Positions 43,320 to 52,444 of a stretch of 64,000 nucleotides of DNA are shown here, one piece after another. The stretch comes from Erwinia tracheiphila. Its GTDB lineage: Bacteria; Pseudomonadota; Gammaproteobacteria; Enterobacterales; Enterobacteriaceae. The DNA lies in assembly GCF_021365465.1 (NCBI RefSeq), contig NZ_CP089932.1:1240001-1304000 (forward strand), read 5' to 3'. A model generated the notes under the pieces. That model did no database searches. It saw nothing but the letters and a program-made list of their open reading frames with translations, and was not told the DNA's origin. The number at the start of each line of letters is the position of its first letter. Within the stretch, counting starts at the first letter, position 1. A program made the translations under genes and the position numbers.

Positions 43320-43890
43320 GCCGCTGCAACTCCCGCCGCCGCTTGAGGGTGATATCAGTCTCAGAGCACTGGGTCGACTGGCCGGGCGGCTGGACAACAT
43401 CGACCTGAGCGTACTGATGGTCTACCTGGTCGATATTGTCGACAGCTCCGCGCTGCCATGGCTGGGCGAGCAGTTCTCACTGTTCGGTGATGGCTGGGAG
43501 CTGGCGGAATCGGACGATGTACGCCGCATGCTTATCAAATCAGCTATCGAGCTGCACCGCTACAAAGGGCCGCCGTGGTCAATCCGGGAAATTATCCGCC
43601 GTTTCGGCTTCGGCGAAGTGGATCTGATTGAAGGCACTGGCCAGATCGGCTACGACGGCAAACACAGTTACAACGGGCTTTTCGTCCATGGTGATGCGGA
43701 AGCCTGGGCGGTCTATCGCGTCATCCTTCAACAGCCCATCACTAACGACCAGGCGGCGCTGTTACGTCAGACGCTCGCTGCCTTTGCTCCGGCCCGCTGC
43801 CATCTGGCGAGTCTGGAGTATCAGTCTGTCGCCATTCGCTACAACAACACCGTCAGCTATGACGGTAGCTATAACCACGGGAGCAGTTAA
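43312..43890 (+). CDS. Tail protein I (baseplate/fibre attachment)
   Basis: A 192-residue P2 gpI-like protein: LPPPLEGDISLRALGRLAGR, LPWLGEQFSLFGDGWELAES, IELHRYKGPPWSIREIIRRF. It connects the wedge to the tail fibres and directly precedes the fibre gene. Confidence 0.9.
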   Translation: MAEPLQLPPPLEGDISLRALGRLAGRLDNIDLSVLMVYLVDIVDSSALPWLGEQFSLFGDGWELAESDDVRRMLIKSAIELHRYKGPPWSIREIIRRFGFGEVDLIEGTGQIGYDGKHSYNGLFVHGDAEAWAVYRVILQQPITNDQAALLRQTLAAFAPARCHLASLEYQSVAIRYNNTVSYDGSYNHGSS

Positions 43891-43892
43891 TT

Positions 43893-44807
43893 ATGGCAAA
43901 CCTACCCGAAACCCCGCAGTGGGAAGACGGCATCTACCAGATTGAGGTCTCTGACCCCGTTCTGGGTGGGCCTGACGGGATTTCTAACCGTCAGGCTAAA
44001 CAGCTGGCAAGCCGCACGTCATACCTCAAACAAAAGGTCGAAAAAAGCGGAACAGACCTGGCTGCACATATCGCGGCAGCTGACCCGCATACCCAGTACG
44101 CGCCGAAAGCCAGCCCGACATTCACCGGCACGCCAACAGCTCCCACGCCTGCGAATAGTGATAACAGCAAGAAGCTGGCAACGACAGAGTTTGTGGCCAA
44201 AGCACTTGCGGCGCTTGCAGGCAGCGCCCCTGAGACGCTGGATACGCTCAAAGAGCTGGCGGATGCCCTCGGCAACGATCCGAATTTTGCGACCACGGTG
44301 CTGAAGAAGCTGGCGGAGAAGCTGGCCAAAGACCAGAACGGTGCGGATATCCCTGACCCCGCGCTCTTTGTCAAAAACCTTGGTTTAGGGGAAGGCTCTG
44401 CGTTACCGGTTGGCGTGCCCATACCGTGGCCGTCAGCAACGCCACCTACGGGATGGCTCAAATGCAACGGAGCAGCGTTCACAGCAGCGCAGTACCCCAG
44501 ACTGGCGCAGGCATATCCCTCACTCAAATTGCCTGATTTGCGCGGCGAGTTTATCCGTGGCTGGGATGACGGACGCGGGGCAGACAGCGGGCGCGAGCTT
44601 CTGAGTGCTCAAAGTCATGCCCTGCAGCAACATACTCACACCGTTGTGGTGCCGCTACGTACAACAGACAGTGATCGCGGTAGTAACGATTCATTGTACA
44701 GCGTTGATAATACGCAAACCGTTACAACCAGTGGGGCATCCGGTAATACCGCAACAGAAACCCGTCCGCGAAACGTGGCATTTAATTACATCGTGAGGGC
44801 CGCATAA
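43893..44807 (+). CDS. Tail fibre protein, active version (constant N-part plus invertible C-part)
   Basis: A 304-residue fibre. The constant N-terminal ~158 residues (MANLPETPQWEDGIYQIEVS, repeats of the SPTFTGTPTAPTPANSDNSK type) attach to the baseplate. Then the crossover site is at codons ~159-167 (KNLGLGEGS), then the phage collar domain (GWLKCNGAAFTAAQYPRLAQ, LKLPDLRGEFIRGWDDGRGA) and a variable receptor-binding end finishing ETRPRNVAFNYIVRA. Inversion between 44372 and 46457 would replace everything after the crossover site with the silent copy. Confidence 0.92.
   Translation: MANLPETPQWEDGIYQIEVSDPVLGGPDGISNRQAKQLASRTSYLKQKVEKSGTDLAAHIAAADPHTQYAPKASPTFTGTPTAPTPANSDNSKKLATTEFVAKALAALAGSAPETLDTLKELADALGNDPNFATTVLKKLAEKLAKDQNGADIPDPALFVKNLGLGEGSALPVGVPIPWPSATPPTGWLKCNGAAFTAAQYPRLAQAYPSLKLPDLRGEFIRGWDDGRGADSGRELLSAQSHALQQHTHTVVVPLRTTDSDRGSNDSLYSVDNTQTVTTSGASGNTATETRPRNVAFNYIVRAA
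44368..44393 (+). other. Gin-type crossover site (left)
   Basis: A 26-bp gix/hix-like site: half-sites read CCTAAACCAAGG... on the minus strand with the central AA dinucleotide flanked by AACC and GGTTT. It lies inside the fibre gene. Its inverted partner is at 46436-46461. Confidence 0.85.
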
Positions 44808-45415
44808 TGGCAGAAGCACAATTTAACAGCGATATGATCGCTGTCGTTGCCGGTGACATCACCGTTTATAACTTCGATGGTTCGACTCGTGAATATCGTT
44901 CATCATCTGTCGAGTATGTTGCCGTCGGTATCGGACTTCCGGCACATTCCTGTATTGATGCTCCTCTGGATGCAAAAGAGGGACTCGTTATCTGCAGAAC
45001 ATCTGATTTTTCAGCATGGGAGTATGTTGCCGATCATCGGGGTGAAACGGCCTACAGTAAGGAAACCGGACAACCAGTTATCATCAGTGTTCTGGGAGAT
45101 TACCCCCCGGATTCAACCCCTGAAGCACCCGCGACACCCTACGATAAATGGGATGGACAAAAATGGGTTACCGACTCAGTAGCTAAGCGCAAGGCCGATA
45201 TTGAGTACTCCGGAGAACAGCGGCAGCGGCTCCTTTCTGAGGTGGATGACATAACATCTGACTGGAGAGTGGCGTTGATGCTGGGTGATATCAGCGAGAG
45301 CGATAAAACTAAACTTTCAGCATGGATGGCTTATAAATCAGAAGTGAAAGCCGTCGATATTTCGACGGCTCCTGACGTCACATGGCCAGTTAAGCCGGAG
45401 GCACAGGCCAGCTGA
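44807..45415 (+). CDS. tfa: Tail fibre assembly protein, active version
   Basis: A 202-residue Tfa/U-type chaperone that folds the fibre C-terminus. N-terminal MAEAQFNSDMIAVVAGDITV and EYRSSSVEYVAVGIGLPAHS, a middle CRTSDFSAWEYVADHRGETA, and the conserved chaperone tail (SEVDDITSDWRVALMLGDIS, LSAWMAYKSEVKAVDIS). The start overlaps the fibre stop. It converges on the silent tfa copy with a 26-base tail-to-tail overlap. Confidence 0.9.
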   Translation: MAEAQFNSDMIAVVAGDITVYNFDGSTREYRSSSVEYVAVGIGLPAHSCIDAPLDAKEGLVICRTSDFSAWEYVADHRGETAYSKETGQPVIISVLGDYPPDSTPEAPATPYDKWDGQKWVTDSVAKRKADIEYSGEQRQRLLSEVDDITSDWRVALMLGDISESDKTKLSAWMAYKSEVKAVDISTAPDVTWPVKPEAQAS

Positions 45416-45989
45416 TATCTGGTGCCACATTTGTATCCAGTGCCTGCAACTCCCTGATATAAATCAGCCAGTTAATCAGGCTGGCTTTATCTTTATCACC
45501 GATGACACCCAGCTGTAGCTCAGTCTGCCAGAGACTGATGGTTGCCCTGGCGTCCTCTGCCAGTGCTGCTTTTCTTTGTTCAGCCGCTTCAACATCTGCA
45601 GCGTGTTTTTTACCGGAATCTGTCATCCATGCAGTGCCATTCCAGATATCGTAGGGTGTACCGGGGGCCAGCTGAGTGGTATCTGCCGGATAATCGCCTA
45701 GGTCGGAAACCACAACAGCCGCGCCTGAGTGGATGCTATATACCGTTTTCCCCCGATGGTCAGGTATATACTCCCATGCGGTTAAATCCTGAGTTCGGCA
45801 GATGGCGTACCCCGCGCGGGCTTCACCCGGCACGTCAATACAGGAATTGGCCGGAACGCCAACACCGACAGCAAGATACTCAACAGAAGACGATAAATAC
45901 TCCCGGGTTTCACTGTCGTAGTTATAAACGGTGATGTCTCCATCTGTTGTGGCAATAAGATTATTGTCCAGTTCTGCTTTCGCCATCAT
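45390..45989 (-). CDS. tfa: Tail fibre assembly protein, alternative (currently silent)
   Basis: A 199-residue second Tfa chaperone, clearly homologous to the active one (NLIATTDGDITVYNYDSETR, SVEYLAVGVGVPANSCIDV, WEYIPDHRGKTVYSI, ATISLWQTELQLGVIGDKDK) but diverged. It lies inverted within the switchable segment, so it should be expressed with the alternative fibre end only after inversion. The protein frame is intact. Confidence 0.9.
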   Translation of the reverse strand: MMAKAELDNNLIATTDGDITVYNYDSETREYLSSSVEYLAVGVGVPANSCIDVPGEARAGYAICRTQDLTAWEYIPDHRGKTVYSIHSGAAVVVSDLGDYPADTTQLAPGTPYDIWNGTAWMTDSGKKHAADVEAAEQRKAALAEDARATISLWQTELQLGVIGDKDKASLINWLIYIRELQALDTNVAPDISWPVPPA

Positions 45990-46461
45990 TCAGCCCTCAC
46001 AATGTAGTTAAATGCCACGTTACGTGGTCTGACATCGTTTGTTGCTGGGATAGTTTTTGATGAATCCAGCGTAACTTTGATATCTGTACCTTCAGTTCCA
46101 TTAGTGGCGGCGATGTAGTTACTGAATTTTTCTGCACTGAATACGCCAGATGCACCTTCATAGCCTCCCATGTCATACGACTGGAACGTGCCGGTGAGTC
46201 TGGGAATGCCATATGCCTGGGCACTAAGCAGGGTTCGGCTGCTGTCAACTCCCCGCCCGTCATCCCAGCCACGGATAAACTCGCCGCGCAAATCAGGCAA
46301 TTTGAGTGAGGGATATGCCTGCGCCAGTCTGGGGTACTGCGCTGCTGTGAACGCTGCTCCGTTGCATTTGAGCCATCCCGTAGGTGGCGTTGCTGACGGC
46401 CACGGTATGGGCACGCCAACCGGTAACGCAGAGCCTTCCCCTAAACCAAGGTTTTTGGAAA
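45986..46461 (-). CDS. Alternative tail fibre C-terminus (silent cassette)
   Basis: Open frame from the right crossover site inward: collar domain identical to the active fibre for 67 residues, then a different receptor-binding end (SRTLLSAQAYGIPRLTGTFQ ... FSNYIAATNGTEGTDIKVTL) finishing RPRNVAFNYIVRAE. It has no start codon of its own within the segment; it becomes the fibre C-terminus only when the segment inverts. The open frame extends upstream to 46534 but that part is not fibre-like. Confidence 0.88.
46436..46461 (+). other. Gin-type crossover site (right)
   Basis: A 26-bp site beginning TTCCCCTAAACC and ending GGTTTTTGGAAA, with central AA. This closely matches known gix/hix half-sites (TTC...AAACC / GGTTTT...). 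Inverted partner of 44368-44393; the two differ only in the outer bases. Confidence 0.87.
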
Positions 46462-46523
46462 AGCGGTTACACATAGCGAAATCTGTAAAAATCCTCCCGC
46501 CGCGACATAGAGGAGGAGAATTG

Positions 46524-47105
46524 ATGGCCGTCATTGGTTATATCCGTGTATCAACAATCGACCAGAACAGCGATTTACAGCGTAATGCACTTACAAGCGC
46601 AAACTGTGACCGCATTTTTGAAGACCGCATGAGCGGAAAAGTTGCCAGTCGCCCCGGTCTGAAACGCGCTTTAAAGTGCGTTAATAGCGGAGACACCCTG
46701 GTCGTGTGGAAACTGGACAGGCTGGGGCGCAGCGTTAAGAACCTGATCGCACTGATATCAGAGTTACATGAACGCGGTGCACACTTCCGCTCTTTAACAG
46801 ACAGTATTGATACCAGCACCGCTATGGGGCGATTCTTTTTCCACGTGATGTCGGCACTGGCGGAGATGGAACGCGAGCTAATCGTCGAACGAACACTGGC
46901 CGGGCTGGCAGCGGCCAGAGCACAGGGACGCATAGGTGGAAGGCCCAACGCATTAAAGCCGCATGAGCAGGAACAGATTGGGCGGCTATTGGCTAAGGGG
47001 CATACTCGCCAGCAGTTGGCCATTATCTACGGTGTGGGGTTATCGACGCTTTATCGATATTTTCCGGTGGACGGTCAGAGAGAGGATCGCCCAGTGGGAT
47101 TGTAA
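46524..47105 (+). CDS. gin: Gin-family site-specific DNA invertase
   Basis: A 193-residue serine recombinase. Catalytic Ser is in IGYIRVSTIDQNSDLQRNAL (residue ~10), with the Arg motif GDTLVVWKLDRLGRSVKNLI, DSIDTSTAMGRFFFHVMSAL, and the E-helix AEMERELIVERTLAGLAAAR. The C-terminal helix-turn-helix is GHTRQQLAIIYGVGLSTLYR. ATG 46524 with GAGGAGGAG upstream; a longer in-frame extension to 46170 lies in the fibre cassette and is excluded. It lies just outside the right crossover site. Fis-dependent inversion is expected from family knowledge. Confidence 0.95.
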   Translation: MAVIGYIRVSTIDQNSDLQRNALTSANCDRIFEDRMSGKVASRPGLKRALKCVNSGDTLVVWKLDRLGRSVKNLIALISELHERGAHFRSLTDSIDTSTAMGRFFFHVMSALAEMERELIVERTLAGLAAARAQGRIGGRPNALKPHEQEQIGRLLAKGHTRQQLAIIYGVGLSTLYRYFPVDGQREDRPVGL

Positions 47106-47138
47106 TTCTTTTGCAAATATTGAAACGCCGCAGCGAAG

Positions 47139-47183
47139 CCATTTATCTCACGGAAATGGGTGCATTTATCGCGCGGCGCATCA
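47139..47183. repeat. Prophage right end with two transposase-site-like repeats
   Basis: Read inward from 47183: TGATGCGCCGCGCGATAAAT, with GATAAATG at offset 14-21 and GTGAGATAAATGG at offset 33-45. Both offsets match the left end base for base (23-bp spacing). The terminus lies 78 bp past the gin stop. Confidence 0.8.
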
Positions 47184-48488
47184 ATCAATGCCGCCACTCC
47201 TGAGCGCGCCCGTAGTCTCGCCGACCTTATTCCTCCCGAGCTTATTCAGCAGGCGCTCACCCTGACCGATACCGTTACTTTGCGTAAACGTAAACTTTCC
47301 CTCGAATCCATGATTTGGCTTGTCGTTGGGATGTCCATTTTTTGCGATCATCCGATGACCGAAATCGTCAATCTGATGGATATTACTGACCGGACCGGAG
47401 CTCCTTTTACCGCACGCAGCGCTGTCATTCAGCGCCGTAAGACTCTGGGTGAAAATGCAGTGCGGGAGCTTTTTGATATCACACAGCAGCACTGGAATCA
47501 GCAGGCTGCACATCCAAAATGGCACGGTCTGAATCTGTTTGCTGTCGACGGCGTGGTCTGGCGTACCGCCGATACGCCGGAAAACAGAGCCGTCTTCAGT
47601 AAACACAGCAGCCAGTACGGCGAAGGCGGCTATCCTCAGGTGCGAATGGTTTGTCTGATGGAGCTGAGCAGCCATCTGATCGCCGCCAGTGCATTCGACA
47701 GTGAAAAAGTCAGTGAAATGCGGCTGGCTGAGCACCTGACGGAGAAAACCCCGAATAACAGTATCACCCTGTTCGATAAGGGATTTTATTCGATGGGTCT
47801 GCTTCATCACTGGCAGACAGCAGGAGAACACCGTCACTGGTTGTTGCCGTTGAAAAAACACGTACAGTATCAGGTGGTTCGCCGTTTGGGGCGTGGAGAT
47901 GAACTGATATGCCTGAAAACCAGTCCACGAGCCAGGAAGCAATGGCCAGGGGTCCCGGAAGAAATGGTGGCAAGACTGCTGACCCGCAGGGTAGACGGTA
48001 AAGAGAGGCAGGTGCTGACGTCACTGACAGACCCGAATCGCTATCCGGGTAAAGATATCAGCGAGCTATATCGCCACCGCTGGGAAACAGAACTGGGCTA
48101 CCGGGAAGCAAAGCAGGGTATGCTGGACAGCCGGTGGACATTACGCAGTCGCCTGCCGGAGCTGGTGAGACAGGAGCTATGGGGGGTACTGCTGGCTTAT
48201 AACCTGGTGCGATATCAGATGGTGCAGATGGCGTTCCATCTGAAAGGAGATTACCTGCCTTACCAGCTGAGCTTCAGTGGAGCGATAAGCGAAATAATCC
48301 GGATGCTGATAACCCTGCCCTGGGCTTCGCCGGGAAAAATGCCGGGAGAACTGAGAACCCTGTATGAACAGGCGAAATGGCTTGTGTTACCGGGTAGAAG
48401 AGAGCGAAGTTACCCGAGAGAGTTGAGGGTAAAGAGCAGGAAATATCCGGATAAAAAGGTTGCTGGTCACCTTAAGTGACCAGCATTA
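47184..48488 (+). mobile_element. IS4-family element, right portion
   Basis: Begins with the duplicated ATCAAT (47184-47189), continues with transposase codon 12 onward and ends with the right terminal repeat, whose inverted form reads TAATGCTGGTCACTTAAGG (48488-48470). The left portion is at 9680-9796. The right end abuts chromosomal sequence leading to tig without a target duplication. Confidence 0.9.
47190..48479 (+). pseudogene. IS4-family transposase, codons 12-440, separated from its start by the prophage
   Basis: The protein from [20 protein letters not shown] to the end matches the IS4 transposase: [20 protein letters not shown] with the first Asp, [12 protein letters not shown] with the second, and the Y-R-E-K motif [17 protein letters not shown]. 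Codons 1-11 are at 9764-9796. The open frame extends upstream to a GTG at 47160 inside the prophage end, which would add 10 phage-encoded codons. A near-full-length product is therefore possible if transcribed, but the native promoter and start are lost. Total native length 440 residues (IS4: 442). Confidence 0.9.
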
Positions 48489-48791
48489 ACCCGTGGGCCG
48501 CTTTTTTGTGTTTATTTGATAAACAGGGTTGATTTGCCTTTTCAGCTCTTTTACCAAATAAAACTTTCCATGTTACTGAAAACGGGAGCGGAGGCGGCCT
48601 CGACTCGCCTGGAGGTTGCCGCTATAATGCTGCGTCTATTTTTCTTCCTGAATGTATTCGGGACGCTTCTGGTACAGGGAGTGCGGTTTTGATATCAGAG
48701 GCCGCCCCGGTTCTTAGTCTCTACTCCGTTTCTTTTGAGGCGGGTAGGGTCTGAAGTTGACCGAGAACGTGATTTTTTTGAGGTAATTAAG
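48489..48791. other. Chromosomal region upstream of tig
   Basis: No gene. GGGCCGCTTTTTT at 48495-48507 looks like the 3' arm and T-run of a terminator whose 5' arm has been lost, consistent with IS4 now occupying its place. The tig promoter follows (TATAAT at 48623-48628), with a ~160-base leader. Confidence 0.6.
48600..48628 (+). promoter_or_regulatory. Probable sigma-70 promoter of tig
   Basis: A perfect TATAAT at 48623-48628 with TCGACT 17 bp upstream (48600-48605), a weak -35. It lies about 160 bases before the tig ATG, between the IS4 end and the gene. Confidence 0.6.
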
Positions 48792-50096
48792 ATGCAAGCT
48801 TCAGTAGAAACAACTCAGGGCCTGGGCCGCCGCGTTACGATTACCGTCGAGAAAGAGGTTATCGAAAATGCAGTTAAAAGCGAGCTGGTCAACGTAGCGA
48901 AAAAAGTTCGTATTGACGGTTTCCGTAAAGGGAAAGTGCCAGTGAATGTTGTGGCAAAGCGTTACGGTGCTTCTGTCCGCCAGGATGTGCTGGGTGACCT
49001 GATGCAGCGTAACTTTGTTGACACGATCATTAAAGAAAAAATCAACCCGGCGGGTGCGCCTTCTTACGTGCCAGGCGAATATACACCAGGCAATGATTTC
49101 ACTTACTCCGTTGAGTTTGAAGTTTACCCTGAAGTTGAACTGCGGGGGCTGGATGCCATTGAGGTTGAAAAACCATTGGTTGAAGTCACCGATGCTGACG
49201 TTGATACCATGCTGGAAACCCTGCGTAAGCAGCAGGCTACCTGGAAAGAAACTGATCGCGCGGCGGAAGCGGAAGATCGTGCCACCATCGATTTCACCGG
49301 GTCTGTTGATGGGGAAGTGTTCGAAGGTGGTAAAGCCTCTGATTTCGTTCTGGTGATGGGCCAGGGACGAATGATTCCAGGTTTTGAAGATGGTGTGGTC
49401 GGCCACAAAGCAGGTGAAACCTTCACCATTGACGTCAATTTCCCCGACGATTATCACGCTGAGAATCTTAAGGGTAAGGCCGCGAAGTTTGATATCGTGC
49501 TGAAAAAAGTTGAAGAGCGCGAGCTGCCAGAATTCACCGAAGAGTTCATTAAGCGTTTTGGTGTGGCAGATGGTTCCGTTGTCGGTCTTCGTGCAGAAGT
49601 GCGTAAAAACATGGAGCGCGAGTTGAAAGGTGCCGTTCGCAATCGTGTTAAGACACAGGCGATTGATGGCTTGGTTAATGCGAATAACATTGACGTGCCA
49701 GCTGCACTGATTGACAGCGAAATTGAGGTGCTTAAACGTCAGGCTGCACAGCGTTTTGGTGGCAATGAGAAACAGGCTCTGGAACTGCCTCGCGAACTGT
49801 TCGCAGAACAGGCGAAACGTCGTGTTGTTGTTGGTCTGTTGCTGGGTGAAGTTATTCGTACCCACGAGCTGAAAGCGGATGAAAGCCGCGTTAATGCCTT
49901 AATTGAAGAGATGGCATCCGCTTATGAAGACCCGTCAGAAGTGGTTGAGTTCTACAGCAAAAACAATGAGCTGATGAACAACATGCGCAATGTCGCGCTG
50001 GAAGAGCAGGCGGTGGAGGCCGTGCTGGAAAAAGCGAAAGTGACGGAAAAAGCAACAAACTTCCAGGAGTTGATGAACCAGGCTCAGAACGCCTGA
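48792..50096 (+). CDS. tig: Trigger factor, ribosome-associated chaperone and peptidyl-prolyl isomerase
   Basis: Binds the ribosomal exit tunnel next to L23 and shields nascent chains. 434 residues. The N-terminal ribosome-binding domain has the signature GFRKGKVP at residues 43-50. The FKBP-type PPIase domain is at ~150-245 ([20 protein letters not shown]), followed by helical C-terminal arms. ATG 48792 gives the standard [17 protein letters not shown] start with GAGGTAA upstream; earlier in-frame codons are leader. Length equals or nearly equals E. coli tig (432). Confidence 0.97.
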   Translation: MQASVETTQGLGRRVTITVEKEVIENAVKSELVNVAKKVRIDGFRKGKVPVNVVAKRYGASVRQDVLGDLMQRNFVDTIIKEKINPAGAPSYVPGEYTPGNDFTYSVEFEVYPEVELRGLDAIEVEKPLVEVTDADVDTMLETLRKQQATWKETDRAAEAEDRATIDFTGSVDGEVFEGGKASDFVLVMGQGRMIPGFEDGVVGHKAGETFTIDVNFPDDYHAENLKGKAAKFDIVLKKVEERELPEFTEEFIKRFGVADGSVVGLRAEVRKNMERELKGAVRNRVKTQAIDGLVNANNIDVPAALIDSEIEVLKRQAAQRFGGNEKQALELPRELFAEQAKRRVVVGLLLGEVIRTHELKADESRVNALIEEMASAYEDPSEVVEFYSKNNELMNNMRNVALEEQAVEAVLEKAKVTEKATNFQELMNQAQNA

Positions 50097-50117
50097 TTTA
50101 TTGATTACCTTGAAAAA

Positions 50118-50158
50118 ATAAAAGCCCGCGGCCGTTGTGGCTACGGGCTTTTTATTTT
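50118..50158 (+). terminator. tig terminator
   Basis: Arms AAGCCCG (50122-50128) and CGGGCTT (50144-50150), with an internal GC-rich loop, followed by TTTTATTTTA. Confidence 0.85.
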
Positions 50159-50263
50159 ATTGAATGCGCTGGGTGATATTCCGGGCTTTATTCGTTCATT
50201 AAACCGTCAAATCATCAACTAAGCTATTTTTCCTGGTTAGCACTTGATAAAAACGTTGTTATG

Positions 50264-50292
50264 CTTGAATCAGTGGGGCAGCATCCCCAGAT
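50264..50292 (+). promoter_or_regulatory. Probable sigma-32 heat-shock promoter of clpPX
   Basis: CTTGAAT at 50264-50270 and CCCCAGAT at 50285-50292 with 14-base spacing match the RpoH consensus (CTTGAAA, CCCCATNT). It lies about 40 bases before clpP, as in E. coli. Confidence 0.75.
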
Positions 50293-50329
50293 AGGGACCC
50301 AGTCAAAAAATTTATCCAGGAGACAGATA

Positions 50330-50947
50330 ATGTCATACAGTGGCGAACAAACGGCACCTCATATGGCCTTAGTGCCGATGGTGGTTGAACAGACCTCTCG
50401 TGGAGAGCGTTCTTACGACATTTTTTCTCGCCTGCTCAAAGAGCGCATCATCTTCCTGACAGGTCAGGTTGAAGATCATATGGCGAATCTGATCGTGGCG
50501 CAGATGCTTTTTCTGGAAGCAGAAAACCCTGAAAAAGACATCCATCTGTACATTAACTCGCCCGGTGGCGTCATTACGGCGGGCATGTCTATTTACGACA
50601 CGATGAAGTTTATCAAACCTGATGTGAGTACCATTTGTATGGGGCAGGCCTGTTCGATGGGTGCCTTTCTGCTCACTGCGGGTGCCAGGGGTAAACGATA
50701 TTGCCTGCCTAACTCTCGTGTCATGATCCACCAGCCGCTGGGCGGTTATCAGGGACAGGCAACGGATATTGAAATTCACGCGCGTGAGATCCTTAAGGTG
50801 AAACAGCGCATGAACGAGCTCATGGCTGAACACACGGGCAAAACTCTCGAAGAAATAGAGCGTGACACTGAACGTGACCGTTTCCTGTCCGCTAATGAAG
50901 CGGTAGAGTATGGACTTGTGGATTCAATTCTGACGCATCGCACCTGA
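50330..50947 (+). CDS. clpP: ClpP, ATP-dependent Clp protease proteolytic subunit
   Basis: Serine protease tetradecamer that degrades substrates unfolded by ClpX or ClpA. 205 residues from ATG 50330 ([29 protein letters not shown] upstream). Catalytic Ser is in [14 protein letters not shown], His in [14 protein letters not shown], Asp in [13 protein letters not shown]. The nucleophile context is CSMGA where E. coli has ASMGA, a minor change. The N-terminal processing region is two residues shorter than in E. coli. Operon with clpX. Confidence 0.97.
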   Translation: MSYSGEQTAPHMALVPMVVEQTSRGERSYDIFSRLLKERIIFLTGQVEDHMANLIVAQMLFLEAENPEKDIHLYINSPGGVITAGMSIYDTMKFIKPDVSTICMGQACSMGAFLLTAGARGKRYCLPNSRVMIHQPLGGYQGQATDIEIHAREILKVKQRMNELMAEHTGKTLEEIERDTERDRFLSANEAVEYGLVDSILTHRT

Positions 50948-51065
50948 TCTTATCCCTTTTCTGTCGTCTATAGTCAGAGAGGGGCAAGAGCGACTAATGA
51001 TGATGCCTTTTATCGGCATCATCGCCGCAAGCAAAGCGGACGAAGATAACAGAAGAGGTTAACTG

Positions 51066-52340
51066 ATGACAGATAAGCGCAAAGACGGTTCAGGAAAGCT
51101 GCTGTACTGCTCTTTTTGCGGCAAAAGCCAGCATGAAGTGCGCAAGCTGATCGCCGGTCCGTCAGTGTATATCTGCGACGAATGTGTTGATTTGTGTAAT
51201 GACATCATTCGCGAAGAGATTAAAGAAGTTGCTCCACATCGTGAGCGTAGTGCATTACCTACGCCACACGAAATTCGCGATCATCTCGACGATTACGTTA
51301 TCGGCCAGGAAAGAGCGAAGAAAGTGCTGGCAGTAGCGGTCTATAACCATTACAAACGTTTGCGTAATGGCGATACCAGTAATGGTATTGAACTTGGTAA
51401 AAGTAACATTCTCCTGATTGGGCCAACCGGTAGTGGTAAAACGCTGCTGGCAGAAACCATGGCCCGGCTGCTCGACGTGCCGTTCACTATGGCCGATGCT
51501 ACCACGCTTACCGAAGCGGGTTATGTGGGCGAGGATGTAGAAAATATCATTCAGAAGCTGCTGCAAAAATGCGATTACGATGTGCAAAAAGCGCAGCGGG
51601 GTATCGTCTATATTGATGAAATTGATAAGATTTCTCGTAAGTCGGATAATCCATCCATTACTCGCGATGTATCGGGTGAGGGTGTGCAGCAAGCCTTGCT
51701 TAAACTGATCGAAGGCACCGTTGCGGCTGTGCCTCCTCAGGGGGGACGTAAGCATCCACAGCAGGAATTTCTGCAGGTTGACACCTCCAAAATTTTGTTT
51801 ATTTGTGGAGGGGCCTTTGCAGGTCTGGATAAAGTCATTTCTCAGCGTGTCGAAACAGGTACTGGTATCGGGTTTGGCGCGACAGTGAAAGGCAAGTCGC
51901 AAAAAGCCACTGAAGGTGAGTTGTTGGAACAGGTAGAACCAGAAGATTTAATCAAATTCGGTCTTATCCCTGAGTTTATTGGTCGTTTGCCTGTTGTGGC
52001 TACCCTGAATGAGTTAAGCGAAGAAGCATTAATTCAAATCCTGCGGGAACCGAAGAACGCGCTAACTAAACAGTATCAGGCGCTGTTCAACCTCGAAGGA
52101 GTGGAGCTAGAATTCCGTGGTGAGGCTTTGACGGCTATTGCCAAAAAAGCAATGTCGCGTAAAACCGGTGCGCGTGGTCTGCGCTCCATTGTTGAAGGTG
52201 CGTTGCTAAATACAATGTATGATTTGCCTTCGATGGATGATGTGGAAAAAGTCGTCATAGACGATACGGTCATTGAAGGTCAGACCGAACCGATGCTGAT
52301 ATATGGAAAGCATGAAGCACAGCAGGCTTCTGGTGAATAA
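51066..52340 (+). CDS. clpX: ClpX, AAA+ unfoldase of ClpXP
   Basis: 424 residues, the standard length. The N-terminal zinc-binding domain has [12 protein letters not shown] and ICDECVDLC. Walker A is [18 protein letters not shown], pore loop [11 protein letters not shown], Walker [14 protein letters not shown]. The IGF loop [11 protein letters not shown] contacts ClpP, and the sensor-2 region is [12 protein letters not shown]. Preceded by AGAGG 6 bases before the ATG, 118 bp downstream of clpP. Confidence 0.97.
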   Translation: MTDKRKDGSGKLLYCSFCGKSQHEVRKLIAGPSVYICDECVDLCNDIIREEIKEVAPHRERSALPTPHEIRDHLDDYVIGQERAKKVLAVAVYNHYKRLRNGDTSNGIELGKSNILLIGPTGSGKTLLAETMARLLDVPFTMADATTLTEAGYVGEDVENIIQKLLQKCDYDVQKAQRGIVYIDEIDKISRKSDNPSITRDVSGEGVQQALLKLIEGTVAAVPPQGGRKHPQQEFLQVDTSKILFICGGAFAGLDKVISQRVETGTGIGFGATVKGKSQKATEGELLEQVEPEDLIKFGLIPEFIGRLPVVATLNELSEEALIQILREPKNALTKQYQALFNLEGVELEFRGEALTAIAKKAMSRKTGARGLRSIVEGALLNTMYDLPSMDDVEKVVIDDTVIEGQTEPMLIYGKHEAQQASGE

Positions 52341-52370
52341 TTAACCAAATATTTCCAGTCGGTTATCTCA

Positions 52371-52397
52371 AAAAAGGGGGGGATGTCTCCCCTTTTG
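52371..52397 (+). terminator. clpX terminator
   Basis: Arms AAAAGGGG and CCCCTTTT with a GGGATGTCT-type loop region, ending in TTTTGCTTTT. Confidence 0.8.
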
Positions 52398-52416
52398 CTT
52401 TTCTCGCATACATAAC

Positions 52417-52444
52417 ATTGAATGTGCCTCATCCATCCCCATAT
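52417..52444 (+). promoter_or_regulatory. Probable sigma-32 promoter of lon
   Basis: ATTGAAT at 52417-52423 and CCCCATAT at 52437-52444 with 13-base spacing, about 90 bases before the lon ATG. The CCCCATAT -10 box is the same as in the E. coli lon heat-shock promoter. Confidence 0.75.

Larger units (their letters stand above)
44372..46457. repeat. Invertible tail-fibre segment bounded by 201-bp inverted repeats
   Basis: The sequence 44372-44572 is repeated without a mismatch, in inverted orientation, at 46257-46457. The arms contain the crossover sites plus the conserved collar coding region. Between them lie the active fibre end and chaperone (rightward) and the alternative chaperone and fibre end (leftward). 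Gin-mediated inversion of this ~2.1-kb segment switches fibre ends, as in the Mu G segment. Confidence 0.92.

Noticed and set aside
46170..46523. N-terminal extension of the gin reading frame into the fibre cassette
   Set aside because: The serine-recombinase fold starts at MAVIGYIRVS with a strong ribosome site; the upstream stretch is antisense to the silent fibre gene.
48801..49865. 354-codon open frame antisense to tig
   Set aside because: Mirror of a codon-biased highly expressed gene; no ribosome site and an implausible Asn/Phe/His-rich composition.
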